This document shows positions 25,461-33,311 of a stretch of 64,000 nucleotides of DNA, one piece after another. Origin of the DNA: Thermococcus argininiproducens (lineage in GTDB: Archaea > Methanobacteriota_B > Thermococci > Thermococcales > Thermococcaceae). The notes beneath the pieces are model-generated. The model was not told the DNA's origin, searched no databases, and worked only from the letters and a program-made list of their open reading frames with translations. Within the stretch, counting starts at the first letter, position 1. Every line of letters begins with the position of its first letter. The position numbers and the translations under genes are program-made. The stretch spans positions 744,001 through 808,000 of the forward strand of contig NZ_CP080572.1 of NCBI RefSeq assembly GCF_023746595.1, in the 5' to 3' direction.

Positions 25461-26045
25461 TCATCTTTTCCATAGTGCGAATCCTAAAACTAAGAATGCC
25501 AAAAGAGCTCCTAGAGGGAGAATAATTTTCGTTAAATTCTTGCCTGTGTTTGTGCTAATATCTTGGACCGGTTTTTGCTCTTCGAGATTCTGGAGGATGA
25601 AACTTATTTGCACTTCACCTGCAGGCATTGTTATCTTGTTTCCTTCTACTTCAAGGGGTGACTCACTCATATCTACCAAACTTGCTTCTTCTGGTAAAAT
25701 TACATCTACTGGAGCTTCTGATTTTAATGAAAGAGTCCAAACAAGGCCTTCCTTGGTCATTAGATCTGGAGTGGAGTATGCTATTTTTATTATTTGAGAG
25801 TTTTGAACGGTTACTGTGATCTCGTTTCCCTCTATGGAATACTCGAGGGGGTTTCCATTTACATCAGTAACAAATACATCCTCATAGTGAGAACCTAATA
25901 AAGAAACTGTAACTTGAGTTGCATAGTCATCCACAGGTACTTCAATTTCCACAGTTGCATAGCCATCTCCATATGGCGCAATGCTTATGCTCTGGGCATT
26001 CACAAGAGGGATGAAAAGTAAAAGGGCAAGTAGAGCTCTTTTCAT
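25461..26045 (-). CDS. secreted membrane-anchored beta-rich protein, unknown function
   Basis: The 194-residue product has an N-terminal signal peptide (about 1-17, ending VNAQ) and a C-terminal membrane helix (about 170-190) followed by WKR. The exposed part consists of repeated short strands, with no catalytic motif. GGAGGTG lies six bases before the ATG at 26045. It follows the helical secreted protein gene by 30 bases in the same direction, so the two are probably made together and may form a surface complex. Confidence 0.72.
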   Translation of the reverse strand: MKRALLALLLFIPLVNAQSISIAPYGDGYATVEIEVPVDDYATQVTVSLLGSHYEDVFVTDVNGNPLEYSIEGNEITVTVQNSQIIKIAYSTPDLMTKEGLVWTLSLKSEAPVDVILPEEASLVDMSESPLEVEGNKITMPAGEVQISFILQNLEEQKPVQDISTNTGKNLTKIILPLGALLAFLVLGFALWKR

Positions 26046-26075
26046 TCATTTCACCTCCACAAAAATTTAAAGAAA

Positions 26076-27278
26076 TCAAGCGTGCCTTAGGATAAACTCA
26101 TCAACTTTGTGAAGCAGGTCTAGAGCTATTGCAAAGTGCATCTTGGCTTCTGCTGGCTTTTTATGCTTGAGTAACTCAATTCCTAGCCTTATCTCTTGTA
26201 TAGAGGTCTTAAGCTGGAGTTCTGCTCTCCGGGTATCCACTCCTCTTCTCCTAAGCTCTTTCAAGGCTTTTGCATCCTTTTGAATTCTTCCGGTCATCTC
26301 TCTAAGGAATGCCTTTAAGTCTCCCAATCTCTCTTGGACTTCTCTTTCATGGAATTTCTTCTGAAGGAAGGCCATTGCTCTGTGGAATTCTTTTATTGTC
26401 TCTGTGTTCTCTCTCATAACTTGAAGAGCCTCATCGTATTTACCTTCATCTGCAAGGACCTTAACTTCACTATAAACATCTTTAAATGCCTCAAGTCTCT
26501 CTTGGAGCTCATGAGCGTCGTAACCCTTTTCTTCTGCCATTTCAACGACTTTCTCTGCTATTTCTATCCCTCTTGCACCTTTCTCGAGGAATTCATTTAC
26601 TATTTTGTCCGCATTTGCTTCTACAAGCCCTTTTCTGATTCTTCTAAGTTCTTCATCTAATGCAGCTTTCTTTTCTCTAGCGATTTCGAGATCTTCCTTA
26701 GCTTTTTCAAAATCTTTAGCTTTTATGTCCTCAAGTACAGTCTTATAAGCTTCTTTGGTCTCTATTAAGAGCTCTGGCGCATTTCCTACGTCAATTCCCT
26801 GTCTCTGAGCAATCTCTATCGTCTTTTCGGCCATTCTGAAGTAGCCTTCCATTCTCTTTATCTCTTCTGGAAGTCGTTCTCTAAGCTCCTCCTTTCCTTC
26901 TTTAAATCCTTTTAACACTTCTCTGTAGTGGTGCATTGCAGTGAGGCCGTTTATTATTGTGTTGTAATAGTCGCCGCTTTCATATGCATTCATGGCCACT
27001 TCTTTATATTGTTCCGCTAATTGATAGTGTCTCATAATACTTGAATTCTCAGGAAGATTTACATTATTAATTAATTTTGTTGTTATGTTGCTCAATCTTT
27101 CAAGGGCAACAACAATGTGATTGGCTATCCTTTCCTCTTGAGTTATATTTTGAATCTCAGGGGGTAGGGGCTCTGTTTCATTTTCTATAGTGGCATTCTC
27201 ATCTGCTAGGCTCAAACCTGCTGGGATTATGCTCCCCACCAAGAGGGCTATTAACAACCAGATCTTCAACCCTTTCAT
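26076..27278 (-). CDS. secreted helical-repeat protein, unknown function
   Basis: The 400-residue product has a signal peptide (about 1-25, ending LSLADEN) and then long helices rich in Glu, Lys, Arg and Leu arranged in pairs (KEAYKTVLEDIKAKDFEKAKEDLEIA and similar), which suggests TPR-like or coiled-coil packing. No C-terminal anchor is present. The ATG at 27278 is preceded by GGTGAT with four bases spacing. An 18-base palindrome (27333-27350) lies upstream of its promoter. It is followed by a membrane-anchored partner gene. I do not recognise the family. Confidence 0.72.
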   Translation of the reverse strand: MKGLKIWLLIALLVGSIIPAGLSLADENATIENETEPLPPEIQNITQEERIANHIVVALERLSNITTKLINNVNLPENSSIMRHYQLAEQYKEVAMNAYESGDYYNTIINGLTAMHHYREVLKGFKEGKEELRERLPEEIKRMEGYFRMAEKTIEIAQRQGIDVGNAPELLIETKEAYKTVLEDIKAKDFEKAKEDLEIAREKKAALDEELRRIRKGLVEANADKIVNEFLEKGARGIEIAEKVVEMAEEKGYDAHELQERLEAFKDVYSEVKVLADEGKYDEALQVMRENTETIKEFHRAMAFLQKKFHEREVQERLGDLKAFLREMTGRIQKDAKALKELRRRGVDTRRAELQLKTSIQEIRLGIELLKHKKPAEAKMHFAIALDLLHKVDEFILRHA

Positions 27279-27332
27279 GTCCATCACCATTCTTAACTTG
27301 TCTTTTTATCTATTTTAGGGACTCGGTGAAAA

Positions 27333-27350
27333 GAACGTTCCGGAACGTTC
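27333..27350. promoter_or_regulatory. 18-bp perfect palindrome, likely transcription-factor site
   Basis: GAACGTTCCGGAACGTTC is self-complementary over all 18 bases and contains two tandem GAACGTTC palindromes. It lies about 55 bases before the ATG at 27278 and upstream of a possible TATA (reverse strand CCTAAAATAG, about 27309-27318). A site upstream of TATA is typical for an archaeal activator. The SurR pattern GTTnnnAAC does not fit (spacer is four). The regulator is unknown. Confidence 0.55.
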
Positions 27351-27459
27351 CAAAAATGGATCTAAACTTAGAAACAGCTGAAATTCCAAGTTAAATGAAG
27401 AAAAACTTATTATACAAACTCTTGAACGATTAGAAACGTATTTTAAGTTAAAACACTGA

Positions 27460-28095
27460 TTAAAATTTCCTCAAAATAAGCTTCATAAGAGCTTTATTTC
27501 TTTCTAATTTGTAATCATCAAACTTGCTTTGTTCTGCAGCTTTTGAAATCTCTCCTGTCCATTCTCTGTAATTAAGCCCATGGAGCCTAAATGCTATTGA
27601 CCAGGGGAACTTTGGCAGTCCGACTTCTTCTAAAAATTTTCTCATGTCCTTTTTCGGAGTATCTGTTATAAAATCGTAAATCCATACTTCTCTCTGGGAT
27701 TTTAGGACTCTGTACATTTCATTAAATGCTTTCAATGGATTATTAAAATGATGCAAAGCTCCAATGCTTGTAACAAGATCGAATTGTTCCTCAAGAAATC
27801 TCAGCTTGTAGGCGCTCATAACCTCAAATGTTACATTGTTAACACCAGCTTTTTCTGCATTTTTCTTTGCAAGCTTTATCATTGTTTTTGAGATATCTAT
27901 ACCAATTATTTCTAAGTCTGGATTAAATTTCGCAATTTTGATTGGAATAAAGCCTGGGCCTGTCCCAATGTCCAATATCTTGCCATGTTCAATTTTATTG
28001 GTTATTTCCTCGGCGATCACCCGATCGAGGTTCTTCCTTTTTCTAGTCAAAAAATTGTAGAGATATGCTCCAGGTGCTGGGATTCCTTCTATCAT
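27460..28095 (-). CDS. class I SAM-dependent methyltransferase
   Basis: The 211-residue protein has motif I ILDIGTGPGFIPIKIAKF (about residues 40-57), an acidic end of strand 2 (IIGIDIS), and the motif GALHHFNNPLKAFNEMYRVLK typical of the Methyltransf_11 family. The substrate is unknown; such proteins modify small metabolites or lipids. The ATG at 28095 follows AGGGGAGTATAAGG. It lies 34 bases downstream of the cysteine desulfurase gene in the same direction, so co-transcription is likely. Confidence 0.85.
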   Translation of the reverse strand: MIEGIPAPGAYLYNFLTRKRKNLDRVIAEEITNKIEHGKILDIGTGPGFIPIKIAKFNPDLEIIGIDISKTMIKLAKKNAEKAGVNNVTFEVMSAYKLRFLEEQFDLVTSIGALHHFNNPLKAFNEMYRVLKSQREVWIYDFITDTPKKDMRKFLEEVGLPKFPWSIAFRLHGLNYREWTGEISKAAEQSKFDDYKLERNKALMKLILRKF

Positions 28096-28129
28096 CCTTA
28101 TACTCCCCTCACAATATTAAAGAAAAAAA

Positions 28130-29326
28130 TCAGCTTAGGCTTTTAACTAACTCTTCCATGACACTTAGGAAAGTCTCAACTTCTTCGAGGCTATTGTAGA
28201 CATGGAACGAAGCTCTAACAGTTCCATTTATTCCGAGCTTTTTCATTACTGGCAAGGCACAATGATGTCCAGACCGAACCATTATGTTGTGCTCATCTAA
28301 AATTGCTGCTACGTCGTGTGGATGCAAGGGTGGAACGTTAAAGCTCACGACTCCTGCATGTTTTTTCAAGTTTCTTGGCCCATACCATGGAATTTCGAGT
28401 TCAGTTAGTCCTTCAGTTGTTCTCTTTACGAGTTTGTGTTCTTGTTTTTCGATTTTATCTAAGCCGATCTTTTCTATGTATTTTATTCCAGCTGCAAGCC
28501 CTATTGCCCCTCCTATATTGGGAGTACCTGCTTCATAGCGTTCTGGTGGGGCTGTGAGTGTGTAATTGTGGAGATCGACGTCTTCAATTGTCCCGCCTCC
28601 GATGAGCGGAGGCTCAAAGATGTCAAAGAACTCTTCTCTGATATAAAGGACTCCAATTCCGGTGGGCCCCATTGGCCCTTTGTGTCCTGAGAATGCTAAG
28701 AAGTCTGCATGAAGTTTGTTAACATTAACTTCCATGTGTCCAATACTTTGAGCAGCATCTACAATAAATATAGCCCCTTCATCCTTTGCCATTTTTCCAA
28801 GTTCTTCTACTTCATGTATTACACCTAAGGCATTGGAGACATGTTGGATTGCTACAAGTGTTGCTCCTTTAATTTTCTTTTCTGCATCTGCAAGGTCTAG
28901 GTTTCCCTCGTTATCTCCTTCAATTATTTCCAATTTTAGATCAAACTTTTTGGCCAAGCGTTGCCATGGGAGTAAATCAGAGTGATGCTCATAAGGAGTG
29001 GTCACGATTTTATCGCCCTTTTTGAAGATTCCTTCGAGTCCCAAAGCTGCCAGATTAAGGCTTTCGCTGGTGTTTTTTGTGAAGACGATCTCTTCAAATT
29101 TCGCTCCAATGAATTTAGCTACAACTTCTCTTGATTTCTCATACTCATGGGTTGCCTTTTGTGAGAGTCTGTGAACACCGCGATGAACGTTGGCTCTATA
29201 CTTTAGATAATACTCATCCATAGCCTCAACTACGGGTATTGGGGTTAGAGAGGTGGCAGTATTGTCAAAATATATGACCTCCTGAGTTAAAGGAATGTCT
29301 TTTCTAATATCATCCGGTATTTTCAT
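28130..29326 (-). CDS. SufS-type cysteine desulfurase
   Basis: This PLP enzyme releases sulfur from cysteine as a persulfide for Fe-S cluster and thio-cofactor assembly in the cytoplasm. The 398-residue protein has the PLP lysine in FSGHKGP (Lys216), the catalytic His in YEHHSD (about 115), and the catalytic cysteine in RSGHHCALPV (Cys356), which is the SufS/CsdA group II pattern. The ATG at 29326 is chosen because GGTGGTTGCT precedes it and the product starts MKIPDDIRKDIP as usual; 18 extra residues upstream are not typical. No SufBCD genes are adjacent. It is divergent from the RibU-like gene. Confidence 0.92.
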   Translation of the reverse strand: MKIPDDIRKDIPLTQEVIYFDNTATSLTPIPVVEAMDEYYLKYRANVHRGVHRLSQKATHEYEKSREVVAKFIGAKFEEIVFTKNTSESLNLAALGLEGIFKKGDKIVTTPYEHHSDLLPWQRLAKKFDLKLEIIEGDNEGNLDLADAEKKIKGATLVAIQHVSNALGVIHEVEELGKMAKDEGAIFIVDAAQSIGHMEVNVNKLHADFLAFSGHKGPMGPTGIGVLYIREEFFDIFEPPLIGGGTIEDVDLHNYTLTAPPERYEAGTPNIGGAIGLAAGIKYIEKIGLDKIEKQEHKLVKRTTEGLTELEIPWYGPRNLKKHAGVVSFNVPPLHPHDVAAILDEHNIMVRSGHHCALPVMKKLGINGTVRASFHVYNSLEEVETFLSVMEELVKSLS

Positions 29327-29397
29327 AGCAACCACCGTAAGATTTATTTTCATGGAACATATAAAGGCTTTGCTTCTCAATTTTGTCCAGACAGATA

Positions 29398-29439
29398 TTC
29401 CAATTATGGAACAAAATTTTATAAATATTGGAACAAAAT
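29398..29439. promoter_or_regulatory. TGGAAC repeats around the RibU-like promoter
   Basis: TTCCA-ATTA-TGGAA (29398-29411) is an inverted repeat. GGAACAAAAT occurs twice, at 29408-29417 and 29430-29439, 22 bases apart (two helical turns) and flanking the TATA box TTTTATAAATATT (29417-29429). This arrangement would suit an operator covering the promoter of the ECF transporter gene. RbkR, the archaeal riboflavin regulator, is a candidate but its site in this lineage was not checked. Confidence 0.45.
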
Positions 29440-29455
29440 GGTAACGGTGGTGTAA

Positions 29456-30040
29456 GTGAAGGCTAGGGAAATAGGAATCATAGGATTGCTCTTAAGCTTG
29501 TCACTAGTGTTACAGATCTCCCCCTTAAAAGTTCCGACTCAATGGGGAATGAGTATAGACCTGGTGGCAGTTCCAATAGTAGTTTTGTACGTTCTTACAG
29601 GATTTTGGAGCACTTTAACAGCTTTAGTATTGCTTTTCTTTGGGTTGAGTCTGATTTCCTCGGCATCTTGGCTCGGGGCAAGCATGAAGTTTTTTGCAAC
29701 GCTAAGTGTGATTTTAGGATTTGAGATTGCCAGAAAACTTACTGGCTTTGACATTAGGAATTACACCGAGAAAAGGCTTCTAATATTCGTGATATTTGCT
29801 TATTTGGTGGGGATTGCAATAAGAATACCTGCCATGGTTGCAATGAACTACTACTATGCTTTGCCCTTGTGGTTGGGCATACCTAGAGAGCAGGTTATTC
29901 CAGCTATTGAAGAGTGGTTTCACATGCCATTCTGGTTAGTGATAGGTATCCCAAATGCGATCCAGAGTGCAGTTGATGTTGGAATTGGAATCCTTGTTTC
30001 GTTACCTGTTATTAGGGCATTACCTCACATTCTTGAGTGA
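29456..30040 (+). CDS. ECF transporter substrate-capture (S) component, RibU-like
   Basis: The 194-residue protein has about five to six membrane helices. The segment MSIDLVAVPIVVLYVLTGFWSTL and then SWLGASMKFFATLSVIL matches the pattern of riboflavin-type S components of energy-coupling factor transporters. It would bind a vitamin and pair with the shared EcfA/EcfT module encoded elsewhere. The GTG start at 29456 follows GGTGGTGTAA. The promoter is flanked by repeats that imply vitamin-responsive control. Riboflavin as substrate is inference; other flavin or vitamin specificity is possible. Confidence 0.75.
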   Translation: MKAREIGIIGLLLSLSLVLQISPLKVPTQWGMSIDLVAVPIVVLYVLTGFWSTLTALVLLFFGLSLISSASWLGASMKFFATLSVILGFEIARKLTGFDIRNYTEKRLLIFVIFAYLVGIAIRIPAMVAMNYYYALPLWLGIPREQVIPAIEEWFHMPFWLVIGIPNAIQSAVDVGIGILVSLPVIRALPHILE

Positions 30041-30090
30041 GTTTTTTCATTTTTCTACAAAAACTTAGATGATTAAAAAGATATTTCCAT

Positions 30091-31629
30091 TCAGCCAAGC
30101 TCTTCTGGAGGCAAACCTCTGTAAATTAAATAGTCATTCCACTTTTCAGCATAGTGAAGGAAGTATTCGTCGTTGGTCACATCATAGAGCCACTTTAACA
30201 GTCTTATGTGTAATCGATGGTAAAACTCGCTTGCATCTCCATGGATGTTTGAATACTTGCTCCAAGAGCCTGTGTCAAAAAGTTGAAGCCCTTTCTTGGT
30301 ACTTTCAACGCCCTTTTGAAAGAGTTTCCATGCTTTCTCATCTTTAGTAACTTCCCAGTAATAATAAAGACCTTGAAGTGCTATTATATGCCCATTTAAT
30401 ACGAGCTCGTTTGAGTTGTAGTTATACTCAAGGTACCACGGTCCGTACTTTGTGTTTGCTACAAACCCATTCATATCTAAAGGCAGGTCAAATGAGTTTA
30501 GGAGGAGTTTTGCGGTGTTTAAGTATTCTTTTTTGCCTGTGAGTTGGTATGCTTTTGCGTATAGGCCTGCTCCCATTCCTTGAGCGTAACCTGAAACCCA
30601 TGGGATGGAAGAATTCTCAAAATGAAAATAATTAAGGAAAAGAGCATACTCTTCTCCGTTATGCTCTCCATAGTATATAAGGTCGTGTAGGTCGTTTAGA
30701 ATTCTTAATGCCTTTTCATAACTCCCTCTTTGAAAATATATCTCGGCCCAGTGAAGGGCGCTTACTGGATAGTAGCTTAAGCCTCTCCCTTTATAATATA
30801 GGAAAGGTAGGGATATGTTTAGGGAACCCTTGATTCTTATAGGGGAATAGTAGGGAGTATCCTTGGAAAATATTACCACAGAAAAGTCCCTTTGAGGAGA
30901 AGGATATAGAGAGTAATACTCGTTGTTCGCTTTCAAAGTTATATTAAATGCTTTCACATCAAGAGCAGTTAGCTTTTTCCATTTTGCCATTTCTCCAAAC
31001 ACCCTGATTACATAAAAGGAGTCTCTATATGAACGGAGATAAGTTAAGTTGCCTGTGGTTGTGTATTTTTCCAGGAACTTTTCTTGTATCTCCCTGTTTT
31101 TCTGAATCTCTTCAGAGATCTTAGGTGGAATTTCTCCATAGATTTCTTGGAGTCTTTTCACCAGTGCTTCTTCGGGAGACATAAAAATTTCTTCTGGTAC
31201 AGTTTTACCAATTATTCCGGATTTGTATGGGTTAACTTTGATCATAAGTGTCTCGTCCTCATAGTAGATTTCTAATGTAACAAGTGCTCTCTCCCCTGCG
31301 GGCAGCTTAAGAGCTATTAACTTTTTAGAAGTGACTTTTTTACCATACCAGTCAGTTGCTTTCACGTTCGCTACAAAAATTATTTCCGTTTCGTTATCTT
31401 TTTTCTGAACGTATCCTACAAAAACTGGCTTATTTAACTCGTTTATAGTTTTGTTTCCTACTTTTACTTGGAAACTGGAGAATTCAAAAACGGCGCTCTT
31501 CTCTTCTACTTGGATATAAACTTCCACCTTCTCATTGGGAGGTGAATGGGAGATATTATCTTCTACGGTTATACAACCGAGTGAAAGCATCATTATGACA
31601 ATAAAAGTTATTATTTTAACTTCTCTCAT
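30091..31629 (-). CDS. lipoprotein with D-glucuronyl C5-epimerase C-terminal domain
   Basis: The 512-residue product has a signal peptide with lipobox LSLGC (Cys19), so it is probably anchored outside the cell. An N-terminal beta-rich part (about 25-160) is followed by a helical part matching the C5-epimerase C-terminal domain (PF06662): YAQGMGAGLYAKAYQLTG, GPWYLEYNYN, LNGHIIALQGLYYYWEVTKDEKAW and a final YHRLHIRLLKWLYDVT. In animals and bacteria this domain converts glucuronate to iduronate in polymers. The archaeal target is unknown, perhaps a surface glycan. It stands alone, convergent with the RibU-like gene. Confidence 0.72.
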   Translation of the reverse strand: MREVKIITFIVIMMLSLGCITVEDNISHSPPNEKVEVYIQVEEKSAVFEFSSFQVKVGNKTINELNKPVFVGYVQKKDNETEIIFVANVKATDWYGKKVTSKKLIALKLPAGERALVTLEIYYEDETLMIKVNPYKSGIIGKTVPEEIFMSPEEALVKRLQEIYGEIPPKISEEIQKNREIQEKFLEKYTTTGNLTYLRSYRDSFYVIRVFGEMAKWKKLTALDVKAFNITLKANNEYYSLYPSPQRDFSVVIFSKDTPYYSPIRIKGSLNISLPFLYYKGRGLSYYPVSALHWAEIYFQRGSYEKALRILNDLHDLIYYGEHNGEEYALFLNYFHFENSSIPWVSGYAQGMGAGLYAKAYQLTGKKEYLNTAKLLLNSFDLPLDMNGFVANTKYGPWYLEYNYNSNELVLNGHIIALQGLYYYWEVTKDEKAWKLFQKGVESTKKGLQLFDTGSWSKYSNIHGDASEFYHRLHIRLLKWLYDVTNDEYFLHYAEKWNDYLIYRGLPPEELG

Positions 31630-31683
31630 AGTACCCTCACTATTATTGAAACGTAGAGGGAGAATATTAAGCTTTCTGGCAAA

Positions 31684-31693
31684 AGTTTATAAC
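31684..31693 (+). promoter_or_regulatory. TATA box for the ThiR-VanZ-YjbQ genes
   Basis: AGTTTATAAC lies about 35 bases before the GTG at 31728. A second AT-rich stretch at 31697-31706 (GTTTTTAAAA) lies too close to the start for a leader. Confidence 0.4.
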
Positions 31694-31727
31694 TGGGTTT
31701 TTAAAAAGTAAATATTTGGTGAAAGGT

Positions 31728-32624
31728 GTGAAGACTCCATGTGAGTTCTGGGCCGAAGAGGTTATGCCAAATATAAGAGCCAAAGTAGCTGGCATCTTGT
31801 ATTCTAAAGGATTTACTCAGGCTAGAATAGCTGAACATCTGGGTATAACCCAAGCAATGGTGAGCAAATACTTGGCTGGCAAATACAAAGAGCTTGGTGG
31901 AGAACTCGCTAAAGAAGTAGAGTCAATATCTGAAGAAATCGCTGCCCTAATCATTTATGGTGCACGAAAAGAAGACGTGATACGATTTTTAAATCGAGCT
32001 TTTTTCAAGATGTTTAAGAGTGGGATTCTCTGTAAAGGATATTTGGAGTATATTGGGAGTGATGATGAGTCTCTATGTAAGGATATATTTAGTGAAGAAC
32101 CTTCTAGAACTCAAGTTTTGGAAGAGCTCAATTTGGCCCTTAATGGACTTTTACAGGATATGAAGTTTTTAAAGCTAATACCTGAAATCAGAAGCAACTT
32201 TGCTTATTCTGTCTCAAATCCAAAGGAGAAGAACGATGTTGCTGCAATTCCGGGAAGAATAACTGTTGTGAAAGATAAGCTGTATGCTCTGCCTCCTGAA
32301 TTTGGGGCAAGTGAGCATATGGCGAAGGTTTTAATAGCTATTTCAGAGATGTTCCCTGAAGTGAGAGCTGTGCTTAATATAAAGTATGACGAACACATCT
32401 ATGACGCTCTTAAGAAGGCAGGGTTTGCAATAGGGTTTGTGGAAAAAAAGGAGCGTGAGGAAGACGAGACTATCCAACTAATAGCTCAGGAATTTAAGAA
32501 AAGAGGCAAGTTAGATGCTGTTGTGGACAAAGGGGGCTTTGGAATAGAGCCCTGTGTTTACCTCTTTGGAGAAGATCCTATAGAGGTTGTGGAAAAGGTC
32601 AAAAGACTGGAGAGCTTTTTATGA
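31728..32624 (+). CDS. ThiR-type regulator: HTH domain fused to ThiN
   Basis: The 298-residue protein begins with a helix-turn-helix (RIAEHLGITQAMVSKYL, about residues 35-55) and ends with a ThiN domain (from about 150), whose late motif VVDKGGFGIEPCVYLFGEDP is typical of thiamine-phosphate synthase ThiN. In archaea such fusions (ThiR) act as thiamine-phosphate-sensing repressors of thiamine genes. The GTG at 31728 is five bases after GGTGA and gives a start MKTPCEFW as in relatives. It overlaps the VanZ-like gene by 4 bases and is followed by yjbQ, suggesting one transcript. Confidence 0.85.
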   Translation: MKTPCEFWAEEVMPNIRAKVAGILYSKGFTQARIAEHLGITQAMVSKYLAGKYKELGGELAKEVESISEEIAALIIYGARKEDVIRFLNRAFFKMFKSGILCKGYLEYIGSDDESLCKDIFSEEPSRTQVLEELNLALNGLLQDMKFLKLIPEIRSNFAYSVSNPKEKNDVAAIPGRITVVKDKLYALPPEFGASEHMAKVLIAISEMFPEVRAVLNIKYDEHIYDALKKAGFAIGFVEKKEREEDETIQLIAQEFKKRGKLDAVVDKGGFGIEPCVYLFGEDPIEVVEKVKRLESFL

Positions 32625-32923
32625 AACAAAAATTTGCTTATCTCTATCTTCTTGTTTTGGCTTATGCAAATCTTTCTCCTAAAGTGCCTTCCTCAGGAAT
32701 AATGGGGGGAGACAAAATAATTCACTTTTTGGAGTTCTTCGTACTGGGTATCTTAAGTACAAACAAAGCTTTTCTTGTCTTTCCAGTAATATTTGAGTTC
32801 CTACAACTTTTTGTACCGGGAAGAAGTTTTTCCTTTCTAGATATGAGCGCAAATCTAATAGGATTTACCATCGGATATCTTGCTTGGAGGTGGTGGAATG
32901 AAAGCAGTGGTGGAGGAACTTAA
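32621..32923 (+). CDS. VanZ-like small membrane protein
   Basis: The 100-residue protein has four hydrophobic segments and the VanZ-family pattern: SPKVPSSGIMGGDKIIHFLEFFVLGIL, then FEFLQLFVPGRSFSFLDMSANLIGFTIG. Relatives are membrane proteins of unknown biochemical role, named after a teicoplanin-resistance gene. The ATG at 32621 overlaps the ThiR stop by 4 bases, implying translational coupling. It overlaps the YjbQ gene by 26 bases. Confidence 0.82.
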   Translation: MKQKFAYLYLLVLAYANLSPKVPSSGIMGGDKIIHFLEFFVLGILSTNKAFLVFPVIFEFLQLFVPGRSFSFLDMSANLIGFTIGYLAWRWWNESSGGGT

Positions 32924-33311
32924 ATTCTCTACTAATGGCGAAATTGATCTCATCGATATAACATATGCAATTGAGGAGATTGTTGAAAGAAGCGGGGTTA
33001 AAAACGGCCAAGTTTTAGTGTTTGTTCCAGGAGCAACTGGAGCAATTGTAACAATAGAACATGAAAGAGGACTTCTTGAAGATTTTAAGAGACTATTAAA
33101 AGAATTGGTTCCAAAAGGGGCTGGTTATAAGCATGATCTCATAGACAACAATGCCCACTCACATCTCCGAGCCAGTTTGTTGGGCCCGTCATTGGTGCTG
33201 CCTGTTGTTGAGGGCAGGGTAATTAGGGGAACATGGCAACAGATATTTTTTGTCGAACTTGATGTGAGACCAAGAAGGAGAAAAGTAATAGTACAGGTTA
33301 TAGGAAGTTAA
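32898..33311 (+). CDS. YjbQ/UPF0047-family protein
   Basis: The 137-residue protein has the UPF0047 signature: ITYAIEEIVERSGVKNGQVLVFVPGATGAIVTIEHE, KHDLIDNNAHSHLRASLLGPSLVLPVVEGR and GTWQQIFFVELD. His in NNAHSH is the metal-binding or catalytic region. The bacterial member has been linked to a secondary thiamine-phosphate synthase activity. Being next to a ThiN-containing regulator gene fits a thiamine-related role here. The ATG at 32898 has GGAGGTGGTGGA just upstream, inside the VanZ-like gene. It overlaps the convergent hydrolase gene by 4 bases. Confidence 0.85.
   Translation: MKAVVEELKFSTNGEIDLIDITYAIEEIVERSGVKNGQVLVFVPGATGAIVTIEHERGLLEDFKRLLKELVPKGAGYKHDLIDNNAHSHLRASLLGPSLVLPVVEGRVIRGTWQQIFFVELDVRPRRRKVIVQVIGS

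Noticed and set aside
27333-27350. SurR redox-regulator site in the 18-bp palindrome
   Set aside because: SurR needs GTT-n3-AAC; the palindrome has GTT-n4-AAC.
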